Shown: one piece after another, positions 1 through 7,907 of the stretch | Position numbering within the stretch: position 1 is the first letter of the stretch | Layout: each line of letters starts with the position of its first letter | Assembly: GCA_001931875.2 (NCBI GenBank) | Contig: MSJH02000144.1 | Coordinates: forward strand, 1 to 12,517 | Direction: 5' to 3' | Source of the DNA: Byssochlamys sp. IMV 00236 | Lineage: Eukaryota; Ascomycota; Eurotiomycetes; Eurotiales; Thermoascaceae | Length of the DNA stretch: 12,517 nt | Notes under the pieces: model-generated | What the model was told of the DNA's origin: nothing | Databases searched by the model: none | The model's input: only the letters and a program-made list of their open reading frames with translations | Program-made: the position numbers and the translations under genes

Positions 1-63
1 AACATTAGAAACTTGAAGAATGCAAAGAAGTCCAAAAGACCACAAGTAGAGCCAAGACTATAA
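1..63 (+). CDS. Possible C-terminal end of a coding exon (partial, left edge)
   Basis: Frame 1 is open from the first base to a TAA at 61-63. It encodes about 20 residues ending in the basic string KNAKKSKRPQVEPRL, which is less AT-biased than the sequence that follows. The string looks more like a basic, possibly nuclear or nucleolar, protein tail than spacer DNA, but 20 open codons can occur by chance and I do not recognise a family. The sequence to the left of the window would decide it. Confidence 0.2.
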   Translation, partial: NIRNLKNAKKSKRPQVEPRL

Positions 64-423
64 CCTACAAAAAACCGCCACTCACCCACCCCTATAACCA
101 TGATAGGAAGGTTTTTAAAAAGACTCATAGATTATTCCCGAACTTCCCTGAAATTTATTGAGAGAGAATCATAAACAAAGCTTGCTTGAGATATTTGAAG
201 ATAGAAGAAAGAATAATTTGAATAAAGGAGGGAAAGTTACGTCTTTTATACTTTTTCAAAGCTTTCCCATGGGAATGTATTTTTGCTCATGCCAAACAAA
301 GAGGCAATCAAAGTTCATTTATCCCTTTCTCTTCCTATCTTTAACCAAAAATGGGCTAATCATCTCTTTAAAAAAAAACTCACATACACAAACATTTGCT
401 CTCCTTTGAAAGTTTGTTTATCC

Positions 424-450
424 TTTTTTTTTTTTTTGAGAGAGAGAGAC
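424..450. repeat. Poly-T tract followed by a GA dinucleotide run
   Basis: Fourteen consecutive T at 424-437 are followed directly by alternating GA to about 449. This is a simple-sequence tract. It could be a decayed retroposed poly(A) tail read on the opposite strand, but no gene-like sequence adjoins it. Confidence 0.8.
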
Positions 451-1078
451 GATTTTGACCTAAAAGACATTTCTTGTCTTCATTCTTATGACTTGCATTG
501 ATTCATCTATTGCTTTAGTTGTGCCCTGAATCCAAAATATAGCATATTTTTTAAGCTATTTACTCTCTTCCGTGTCTTATTGATAGTCCATCCTGAGGTA
601 TAATCCATTACAAAAATGGAAGACCTGAGTCAACCCATTTAATCCAAACATACATTGTATCATGTCCTTAATCAAGTTTATTTGTTTACATATCAAAGCC
701 AAGAGAAAAGTCTGAAAGTTCCATAAAATAATGCCAAAATAGGAGGAAGAAGGAGATAAACATATGATTCATGCAGATTACATGAATATCTTTGATAATG
801 GAAAGAGAATAAAGCAGCTACTGATGATCTCTATCAGTGTCCTTTATTCTTTGTCGTCAAGATGACCATAACTAAGGCCTGTATTCGTCATTGTAATAAT
901 TATAGGCTTTTATCATCTACCCCCTGTGGTATTGCTATCATAAGGATAAATAAAGTGTGGTGATGGATATACATAGAGTCTTCTTTAAGCTTAGCGGATT
1001 TCTCTCCAGTAGAGAGTAAAGTTGTGTATTCAAGGCAAATGAAACAAATTCAAGCTTTGTGTAAATGTATGCTTTTTT

Positions 1079-1200
1079 GTGAAAGGATTATTTTTTAATA
1101 GTGCATATGCTTATTGTTTACAAGAAATGTGATAAAGGTTACTGAACAAAGTTATGATACACAGTAGAAGAGTAAACAATGCATAAAGTAACCTTTCACA
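1079..1200. repeat. Imperfect inverted repeat, possible decayed MITE-like element
   Basis: The right arm at 1172-1200 runs from GTAAACAATGCATAAAG to AACCTTTCACA. Its reverse complement begins TGTGAAAGGTTAC and ends GCATTGTTTAC. The left arm at 1079-1121 begins GTGAAAGGATTA and ends GCTTATTGTTTAC. The two arms match at both ends, with about 14 extra bases in the middle of the left arm, around a loop of about 50 bases. A third copy of the core, AAAGGTTAC, lies in the loop near 1134. No coding capacity. The match is real, but its nature as an element is inference. Confidence 0.4.
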
Positions 1201-1527
1201 TAAATCGCAGCAATTGATGCATGCAAGCAGAACAGGACCACAAGGAAAACGCTCCTCCAATCTTGTATTAATACACTGTCGCAACGTGTATATTGACTTG
1301 GAAGCGGTTAGTTATCTTGCAATGGAATGTAGCAAAACATATAATTAAAGGACCACATAAAAGCATGAAGGCTGAAAATAAACATTCACAAAACTTTATA
1401 GCCACAAACTACAAGTTCAAGTTTACAAAATCTCAAGGATGCATTTCAAGTAAAATTTAGAAGTAAATGGTTTAAGAATAGGACATTTATTTTTATAATG
1501 AAAAAAAAAGACAAGTCTTGCGGATCT

Positions 1528-2160
1528 TTATTGCGTTACAGAGCAGACGTTTTCTAAAATTGATATAGATCGCTTTAATACGCTTACCAGATTATCTAAA
1601 CCCTCTGTATTGCCCTTCAATTGCTTGATATTTTCATTGTACTTGGCTAGTAAGGTACGAACATTTTGGTCCGCACTTTCTAGTTCTTCATTTGGGACAT
1701 AAAGCCTTTTTCTTGCTGAGCACCAGGAGTAGGAACACAAAGAGAAAAAGGCAGAAATAGTTACGCGGCTGACCAAAAAAATATGCTTACACATCTTTGT
1801 TTGATCAGAGCAGCTTCCGTTCTTCAGAAAATCTTCTTTGGTATTCACCTCATAGAAGAGGATGCCTTCAGTAAATGATCTGCACTGATAGATGTTTTCT
1901 TCGAGCTGCTGTACCATGAAACAGGCAGCGCCGTAATCAATGCTTTGTGCTGCTCTTTTCTTCTTTTCTTCGTTGACTGTCAAGCCAAGCCCATCAAAAT
2001 CATGTGCAGCTTTGATTGTGTCCTATCAATAATCTAATATTACCACTTGGGATAATAAGTAGACTAGGCGATCGACATGCAATTGGTTATGATACGAATC
2101 TATGAGGTTATCGGTATGGAACGGAGCATTCTACAAATAGACATAAAGAGTTAGCTCTTA
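1528..2160 (-). pseudogene. Relic of MULE-type transposase C-terminus with SWIM zinc finger
   Basis: Reading down the minus strand from about 2130, one frame gives NAPFHTDNLIDSYHNQ, VDRLVYLLSQVVILDY, DTIKAAHDFDGL and then an open frame of about 150 codons to the TAA at 1528. The N(N)xIESxHNQLK and VDRLIYxL strings are typical of MULE-like transposase C-termini. MCKHIFLVSRV at about 1770-1794 is the second half of a SWIM finger (CxCx(n)CxH). It is damaged. In-frame stops lie at 2131-2133, 2026-2028 and 2023-2025. The segment normally separating SYHNQL from VDRL appears deleted. The first Cys of the CxC pair is Gly (NGSCSD, near 1810-1818). There is no ATG at the head of the open part. The stop overlaps AATAAA, a possible poly(A) signal. 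The C-terminal 60 residues look helical. The transposase assignment rests on recalled family patterns; that it is broken is seen directly. Confidence 0.62.
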
Positions 2161-2183
2161 ATAAACTGGAGCAATAAGCATTA

Positions 2184-3516
2184 ATGATTGGAAGTCACAA
2201 ATTGTTAAAGTATATGCAAAGAACAGTTGATGGGCATGATCGAATGCTTTCGAGGTTTCTGAGCATGCTATGAAGTTACACTAATAACTTTTTTTTCATT
2301 ACTTAATTTTAGGGTACGTTCTGGCTTTGCTTGGTCTACACAGGTTGAGTTGCATAAAAGGCGTAAATATGGTTCTGATGGAATACAATGATGGTGTGAT
2401 TTGATTCCCAGCCCAAATGTCACAAAATGTTCAGACATTCTAGCCTACATACAAAGGATATCAATATCTCATGTTCAGTAAGTTTTATAAATCGTTTTGT
2501 ATCTTTATAATATTCTTACTTGAACTATTATTATCATTAGTATTTTTTCTTTCATGAAAGGATTTGAGCATCATGAAAGGAAAGGATATTCATATAGCAA
2601 TAGACAACAAACATTAGATCATGTTACGAATGCTCTATACCAAAGATCCTTACAAAACGAGCCATACAGTCCATACCACTCAAGCACAAGCAGAGAACGA
2701 AGGGTAGAGAGACAGCTATATCGTAGGAATGCTGAATTTCCAGTTCCACCCCATGACAGAGTCATTTTTGCATATGGCGATGCGAGCCTTCCAAGCTCTA
2801 TGCATTCATTTACTCCTATACCTTCCAAGGTAAAATGAATTTACAAAAATATGCAATATTATATCTAATACAGGCAATAGAAATTACGCAGACATTTATC
2901 AAAAAAGGGATAGTAATAGTAGTTGATGAATACAGGACGTCAAGAGTTTGCAGCCATTGCAAAGACGATTTACAGAATATTGTTGTGCCTGAAGGAGGAT
3001 ATGACTATGATCATAAGTCTGCAAATATTATATATATTCATAGCTGTACAAGAGATTGATCTCGATTTAATTTTTCTTAGAAAAGAGACATTTAAATGGA
3101 GAACAGATAAAAATCGTGCAAAATGGTGTATAGATAATGACAATAGTATTACTCGATTCAGTCTCTGTCCCAACAAAAAAGGCAAATAGATATCTGCCAA
3201 ACTTTGAATGCTTCAAATTTATCTTCTAACCTAATCATTTACAAAATAAGCTATGTCCCCATTGTATACCCGTTGAAACTTTGCAGACAGTGCCCAGCTG
3301 GTAATGGCCGTGGTGAAAACTTGGTAAGTCATTTTTGCTTAGTTACAACTAGTTAGGTACTGATTATTCTATTTTAATACTGTCAATTTTATCCAATGAT
3401 AGATCTGGAGCCAAGGCGTCAACGCAGCATTGAATATTCGAGCGATTCTTGCAGATTATGTTAATCATAACTGTAATGTCAGATCAAGGAATACTGCATT
3501 TAATAGAGTGTTTTAA
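2184..3516 (+). pseudogene. TnpB/Fanzor-like RuvC nuclease gene, spliced, damaged
   Basis: Five putative exons join in phase (363 codons): 2184-2254, 2313-2477, 2541-2829, 2874-3323 and 3403-3516. The introns are 58, 63, 44 and 79 nt; two have GTAAGT donors (2478, 3324) and all end in AG. Recognisable strings in order are TVDGHDRM (possible RuvC-I), an LIPSP motif, IFAYGDASLPSSM (RuvC-II region), VVDEYRTSRVCSHC (first zinc-ribbon CxxC), LKLCRQC (second CxxC) and IWSQGVNAALNIRAI (RuvC-III). Fanzors are eukaryotic homologues of the RNA-guided nuclease TnpB. Damage: an in-frame TGA at 2389-2391; several stops in 3057-3146 unless an unrecognised intron ends at 3146; and Gly where family members have the catalytic Asp before NAAxNI. 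The usual N-terminal half is absent or unrecognised. The first exon and the RuvC-I call are tentative. The zinc ribbon and RuvC-III ends are convincing. Confidence 0.72.
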
Positions 3517-3577
3517 CCAGCACTATTAAACAACCAGTTGCACTAGTAAGTATTCTGATTCGAAAAAAAAAGTATTA

Positions 3578-3751
3578 ACGTCATCATTTTCTTATCCAAT
3601 CAAAAAATTCTGGAGTGATTTCAGTGAGTGCACTACCAGCTAAAAACTCAGCTATCTAGGGCCTGTTTGAGTGGTGAGGGAGGGGTTGTATTATTTTTTG
3701 GTCAGTGACTAGTAAACTCTCTTCTTTTTTTACTCCAAATAATAAACAACG
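3578..3751 (+). promoter_or_regulatory. Putative ATP7 promoter and 5' leader
   Basis: Upstream of the ATP7 start there is a CRE/ATF-like ACGTCA at 3578-3583 and a CCAAT box at 3596-3600. A GC-richer block follows (about 3655-3690, GGGCCTGTTTGAGTGG and a G-rich run). A pyrimidine-rich TTCTTTTTTT tract lies about 25 bp before the ATG, and the leader ends AATAATAAACAACG. No clear TATA box is present. CCAAT boxes are common for mitochondrial respiratory genes bound by the HAP complex, so this one is plausible, but it is inferred from position only. Confidence 0.4.
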
Positions 3752-4388
3752 ATGGCTTCATCCGTTCGTGCCGCTGCTATTAACTGGTCCAAGTTGAATG
3801 TCACTCTTCCTCAAGAGACCGTTGCTTCTCTTCAAGCTTTCCGTAAGCGTAATGACGAAGTCAAGCGTGTCCTTGCCGAATTGAAAGAACAAACCACCAC
3901 TGTTGACTTTGCTCACTATCGCAAGGTTCTCAAGAACCAAAACATTATCGACCAAGCTGAAAAGGCTGTCACCAACTTCAAGCCCGTTTCTTATAATTTG
4001 GATGCTCAATTGAATGTCATCAACCAATTTGAATCCAAGGCTGTATGTAGACATTAAAATTTTTATAGCAATTCCAGAGGGTGATTAACAGCTTGTACGA
4101 TAGGTTGCCAAGGCTGAAAAGACTGTCAAGCAAATTGAACAAGAACTTAAGGAACTTCAAGCTACTCTTAGCAACATTCAAGAATCTCGTCCTATTGAAC
4201 AACTCAAGGTAATAATAAAAATAGTAGAGTGTGAAATAAAGCATCAAAAATTAATTATGGGGTATTAGGTTGACGATGTTATTGCTGCCAACCCCAAGAT
4301 CATCAAAGAAGTTGAAGAAAGCATCAAGAAGGGTGATTGGAGCGTTCCCGGTTACAAGGAGAAGTTTGGAGATATCTCTTACTTCTAA
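3752..4388 (+). CDS. ATP7: Mitochondrial F1Fo ATP synthase subunit d (3 exons)
   Basis: The exons are 3752-4042, 4104-4208 and 4269-4388. The introns (61 and 60 nt) are GTATGT...TAG and GTAATA...TAG, both in phase 0. They give 171 residues, the usual length for subunit d. Family signatures are an N-terminal AAINWSKLN, FRKRNDEVKRVLAEL, VDFAHYRKVLKNQ, KPVSYNLD, and a C-terminus with GDWSVPGYKEKFGD. The protein is almost wholly helical with a coiled-coil middle (exon 2 is rich in Lys/Glu/Gln). It forms part of the peripheral stalk on the matrix side that holds F1 static against Fo. The short Ala/Ser/Arg-containing N-terminus suits mitochondrial import. Codon use is strongly biased (AAG, GTC, ACC, CTT), as in highly expressed fungal genes. 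The start is the first ATG after the pyrimidine-rich leader. The gene looks intact and lies tail-to-tail with NPC2. Confidence 0.95.
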
Positions 4389-4730
4389 GCGATTTTTATC
4401 TGTCTTTTACTACTGTTACATATACATAAAAAGGTTTTTATCGACATTAAAACTCTATTGTTTGTTCAAAATATGTGTGAAATGGACAAAAGAGATAGAC
4501 TCTTTCGTGAAGAATGTGTTCATAAAGGAATTTTGTCGAAAAACAATGGAAATGATTGATGTTTGTCTTTAGCATTGTTAAAAAAAAAAAGAGGGCGTCT
4601 CTGAGTAACTGTTGCAGAGCGTGTGTACAATGGACTGCTTTAGAGCTTCTTGTATTAAGCATTTGTATAAGGAATAAAACGGTAGAAAAATGGAGAAATG
4701 TATATTTTTTATAGTGTTTCGTACACACTT
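4389..4730. other. Convergent 3' intergenic region between ATP7 and NPC2
   Basis: This 342-bp spacer holds the two 3' UTRs. It contains an A11 run near 4579-4589 and an AATAAA at 4672-4677 on the plus strand, far from ATP7. AT-rich TATAAAAAATATA on the minus strand lies shortly after the NPC2 stop and could serve as an efficiency element. Open frames across it have no recognisable content. Confidence 0.5.
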
Positions 4731-5440
4731 TTAATTGTTACTCCAGATACTTCTTAACTTGGGACGTTTTGGTCTGAAATCAACCGAAAGGTTAACGCAG
4801 GCTAAATCGTCATTATTTTCGGTGAACGCACGAGCAGCAACTACGAATTTTGCCTAAAATTCAAAGTTAAAAAGAGTTAATACAAAAAGAAAATGGTTAT
4901 TTACCCTTGGTATTTCTTTTGGTAAGGCAGCTGTTGCTTTAATCTAAGAACAAAGTGTCAGTATCGTAAAAGAGCTTCCCACGCAGTTTCTTGCAGACTT
5001 ACTTCGATTGGACCCTTTTCGATAGGACATTGAATGTTGACATTATCTCTGTTATTTTTTAATTCTTCACATATATCAAACTGTTTATGTAAAAGCTTAA
5101 CCAATCCTACTTTGACTGTGACGTCGGCATAGGCACCATCTTCAATCTTTTCTGTAGCTATTCCTTTTACGATCACGGTGACGTTCTCTCCGGGTTTGAC
5201 GTATTCTGGTAAAACTTTGATTGATTCAAGTTGAAATGGTTCATCGCCAACACCTTCAAAATATTTTTAGTACAAAGCATTGATTCATTTTAGTATCAAC
5301 ATACCACAGTCGAGGTATTCTACGTTTGATTCACCGAGAGCATTAAAGTATCGGCTTGACCAAAAGGTCATACGACCTTCTACAGTGAGTAGAAAGGCTA
5401 CAAAACAGAAAGCGGATGCAAGTAAAGATTTAAGCTGCAT
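4731..5440 (-). CDS. NPC2: NPC2/ML-domain lipid transfer protein (PG/PI-TP type), 4 exons
   Basis: On the minus strand the exons are 5440-5305, 5253-5003, 4943-4905 and 4853-4731. The introns are 51, 59 and 51 nt; the first has a TACTAAAA branch-like site. The product is 182 residues. Residues 1-22 (MQLKSLLASAFCFVAFLLTV, then EG) form a signal peptide. The ML domain runs from about 42 to 175 with CGVGDEPFQLESI, VKPGENVTVIVKG, DGAYADVTVKVGLVKLL, ICEEL, CPIEKGPIE, LPKEIPRAKFVV and a final LACVNLSVDF. Mature cysteines at 45, 107, 121 and 161 would allow two disulfides, and sequons lie at N69 and N163. The family binds sterols or acidic phospholipids in the lumen of the vacuole or secretory pathway and hands them to membranes. 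Between the signal peptide and the first ML cysteine is a 22-residue spacer, like the propeptide of fungal PG/PI-TP proteins. The ligand cannot be told from sequence. Confidence 0.95.
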
Positions 5441-5520
5441 TAAATTTACTCAAGAAATAAGAGAAAGAAAAGAAAGAAATGATATTATTTATACAAACTG
5501 ATGATCTCTTACGTCAACCA
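5441..5520 (-). promoter_or_regulatory. Putative NPC2 core promoter
   Basis: In gene orientation there is TGACGTAAG (ATF/CREB-like; core at 5511-5516), then a TATAAATAA box at 5493-5485, about 45-53 bp before the ATG. A CT-rich initiator-like stretch (CTTTCTTTTCTTTCTCTT) follows and leads to the ATG at 5440. The TATA box and CT tract are seen directly; their function is inferred from spacing. Confidence 0.5.
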
Positions 5521-6848
5521 CAAAAAAGACCCCAAATATAATAACTGTGTTTCATCTTTTTGTCCCGTGTTACTCACATGAATTCAAATTCCTATAGAAG
5601 GCATAACTTGTTAGAGCCTTGCTTACATACTAGCAAAGAGAGGTTGTTCTCGTGGCTATTTCATTTTGTGTAGAGGGGGAATAAAAAGAAAGAATCTAGT
5701 ATTGAATGGGTATATTCTATTTTGTTCTTATTAAACCCATTGATCGTATTCTTTAGTCCAATGACTAAATATTATTTTATTTTCCACTTGGATGAGTCTA
5801 ACTAGTATTCTACTTTTTCATAATAAAGCTTACAAAAACAATCTTTTTAAACTCTGGAAGTACAATAGTAAAAGAACTATGACGACATAATTCTGTGGTT
5901 AATATACACAATACATTCTGATACTCTTTAATCATCTATAAACATTATCTTTAACTTCCTAGCTCAATCTGTAACTTGCTTTAATCAAGCTTATTTCCGC
6001 ATATGACCAATCATGTGTGCGCTTATTGATGTTGCAGTCTTTCGATATTTTGCCTGCGCAAGATAACATATTTCCTTATGTTACTCATAACCGAACAAAA
6101 TATCTTTTTTTCTATTGCAATCAAAAAAAGGTATATAAAGATGGTTCGTCATCGAACTTCAGTATCCTTTGTAAGAGGAAATGACCTGAATCAGAGGGTT
6201 TGCATATAGAATAGTCAGAACAAGACACCAAGCATATTGTATAAATATTATATCTCATCAAACGTGCTTTAGGAGCACTTTTTTTAAAGCGGGAAAAGAA
6301 ACCATTGACAAGGTACAACCAATGATGATGATTTCTCGTGACTATGCATCAAAAATTTTTTTCGTCTTTAAAAATTTCCATGTACTTTCTTATTCTTCTC
6401 TTTTTCAAATTTATTGCAATGATGATAGCTTTGGTAAACGCTTGAATTCTATCCTTAACCCTTTAGAAGAGTCCTTTATTAAATGGACTTTTTTCACCCA
6501 TATTCAAAGGTGTTGAGGGATGACGAGAATTAGGCGAATGTCTGAGCAAAACTTGCTGCTGTTTAATGAAAAAGGTACATTTATAAATTTAAAAGTTGAA
6601 TTGATGATATCGCGTGAATGATCAACATACTGTGTTGGTGATTAATTAAACAAGTCTCTCTAAGAACAACTGATCAACTTTTATTATCTTGCTTTTAACA
6701 GTTATTAATGTGCTATTTTTTTATAGGTATTTAATCGAGTTAATTATGAATTAAATAAATAAAATATATAAATCATTTCTTAAACCATAAAACTGTCTTT
6801 ATAATGTTTTGTATTCTAAAATTCCCTGATGTCTGTATCATTTCTTTT

Positions 6849-6899
6849 CTCGGTTATTTGGCTGACGTGAGATATCCATACACGTCTAAATAACCAGAG
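6849..6899. repeat. Interrupted palindrome with TGACGTG core
   Basis: GGTTATTT at 6852-6859 pairs with AAATAACC at 6888-6895. GACGTG at 6864-6869 pairs with CACGTC at 6881-6886, closing an 11-nt loop. CTC/GAG extends the outer stem with one bulge. That makes 14 core pairs plus 3 outer pairs, with a 4-nt versus 1-nt internal loop. The sequence contains a CRE/G-box-like TGACGTG. Confidence 0.6.
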
Positions 6900-7121
6900 C
6901 TTCATAAATCTCGAGTATAAAGGCGTAAATGAGACAATACTCTACACATCTTTGAGGAGAGAGATCTATGAGGTTTCATCTAAAAATGCGGCTTTGATCT
7001 GAGTAATAATAACCAAGTATTAACAGTCATCTAATTCAAAAGTATAAAAAGGCAAAAAACTTTGGGAACTCATGATTTTCTTATTCTCACGCAATTTAAA
7101 AGAAGCTGTTCTGCTAATATA

Positions 7122-7146
7122 AGGATGTTGTTCTCTACAACATTCT
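7122..7146. repeat. Small near-perfect hairpin
   Basis: AGGATGTTGT at 7122-7131 and ACAACATTCT at 7137-7146 form a 10-bp stem (one G-T wobble) around a TCTCT loop. It is not followed by a T-run or by a gene, and no function is assigned. Confidence 0.5.
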
Positions 7147-7505
7147 ATAAAGGAATGCTTCGAGAAGGAAAGCAGACGGTAGTAAAACCTTTGTTATGAG
7201 CTTATTGCTCTGAGTAACATTGACCAAAGCCGTTCGATATCAATTACAATTTAAAGGAAACTAAATGAAAAAAACTTTGGCAAAAATCGATGAATCTCAA
7301 AGGGATCAACGACTTGTAATCAGATGAGTGCGTTATGAATACGTTCAACCATTTTGAACAAGAATTGTATGATTGTATATTTAGCCTTTTACACTCGAGA
7401 AATATAATGAGCTGTCAACTCTATGCTCTGTTCTTTATGTGGCTTTTTCTTAATAAATTATCTCTTTAAAAGAACAAAGAAAACCAAATGCTCCCGTATA
7501 CATTG

Positions 7506-7523
7506 TTGGACAACTAAGTCCAA
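7506..7523. repeat. Short perfect hairpin TTGGAC/GTCCAA
   Basis: TTGGAC at 7506-7511 and GTCCAA at 7518-7523 flank AACTAA. The stem is short enough to occur by chance in AT-rich sequence. It is recorded because TTGGAC-type strings can be remnants of transposon termini, for which there is no other sign here. Confidence 0.4.
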
Positions 7524-7776
7524 TGACACATCAATCGTTTTCTTTCTTTTGATAAAAAAAGGGTTGGCAATGACGGCTCAACCATGTACAATCTTCATTT
7601 CACAAAGTTGGAATACAATCCTGCTACTTGATACACTGGTTGAACAATTCAAAGTCTGTTTATGAAAGATGAACAGCAGGAATTAGAAATGTCCTAAGGA
7701 TATTCTGGAGGCACTTCAATGTTGAAGAAATGATTCTCGCCGTGTTATGAATGTGCGTTCACGGCTATTAATTAGG

Positions 7777-7907
7777 TGACGTGCGGTCCGCATTAAAATT
7801 TTGGCCAATCATAAATTGACAGGCAGAATGCTTTCACTCCTTTTATATATTTACGCTCTTTAGTAACCCTTTTTCTTTTCTGTCCGCTCTCACATTCTCT
7901 CTCCATC
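7777..7907 (+). promoter_or_regulatory. Putative SEC63 promoter
   Basis: In order there is GGTGACGTG (core TGACGT at 7777-7782), GGCCAAT (CCAAT at 7805-7809), TATATAT at 7844-7850 and a CT-rich stretch of CTTTTTCTTTTCTG and CTCTCTCC that leads straight into the ATG at 7908. The TATA-to-ATG distance is about 58-64 bp. The arrangement is a convincing fungal core promoter; the factors are not known. Several GT-AG-ready frames start only downstream of this ATG. Confidence 0.55.

Larger units (their letters stand above)
64..1500. other. AT-rich gene-poor region
   Basis: About 1.4 kb with no coding region I can support. The open frames here are short, overlap on different frames and translate to low-complexity Phe/Ser/Leu/Lys-rich strings. 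I see no tRNA, rRNA or conserved motif. The stretch holds a T14 tract with an adjoining GA run (424-450) and one decayed inverted repeat (1079-1200). A short intron-split gene with exons under about 60 nt could be missed by eye. Confidence 0.5.
5521..7740. other. Long AT-rich spacer without a recognised gene
   Basis: About 2.2 kb separates the divergent NPC2 and SEC63 promoters. I found no reading frame with recognisable protein content, no tRNA and no clear transposon ends. It holds several small perfect or near-perfect hairpins, listed separately. A TATATAAAG followed at once by an ATG near 6131-6143 opens only a 22-codon frame. Short frames near 6322-6516 and 7423-7665 translate to Phe/Leu/Ser-rich text with no motif I know. 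Sequence this long and AT-rich in a compact genome could be a decayed insertion, but I cannot show it. Confidence 0.5.

Noticed and set aside
1735..1790. Possible intron GTAAGC...CTCAG (minus strand) inside the 1528-1983 frame
   Set aside because: The splice signals look acceptable and phase closes, but it would cut through CKHIFLVSRV, the conserved half of the SWIM finger. The frame is open without it.
2023..2043. 21-nt intron GTAATA...GATAG (minus strand) that would remove the paired stops
   Set aside because: Far below a workable intron size. Reading straight through gives family-like VVILDY before the stops, so nonsense mutations are the simpler reading.
2363..2411. Alternative intron GTAAAT...CCCAG removing the TGA at 2389
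   Set aside because: It is 49 nt long, so it shifts the frame, and it deletes the conserved LIPSP motif.
3659..3675. GGGCCTGTTTGAGTGG resembling some transposon termini
   Set aside because: I found no inverted partner in the window; the C-rich string near 75-95 does not align. It sits in the ATP7 promoter region.
6144..6157. GTTCG-TCAT-CGAAC hairpin resembling a tRNA T-arm
   Set aside because: The loop is 4 nt, not 7, and no acceptor, D or anticodon stems surround it.
6322..6516. 64-codon frame starting MMMISRDYASK
   Set aside because: Phe/Ser-rich AT-driven composition, no domain, no promoter context; consistent with chance in AT-rich spacer.
7423..7665. 80-codon frame beginning MLCSLCGFF, looking like a zinc-ribbon half
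   Set aside because: A single CxxC with no second pair and no flanking RuvC or transposase text; judged a chance match.
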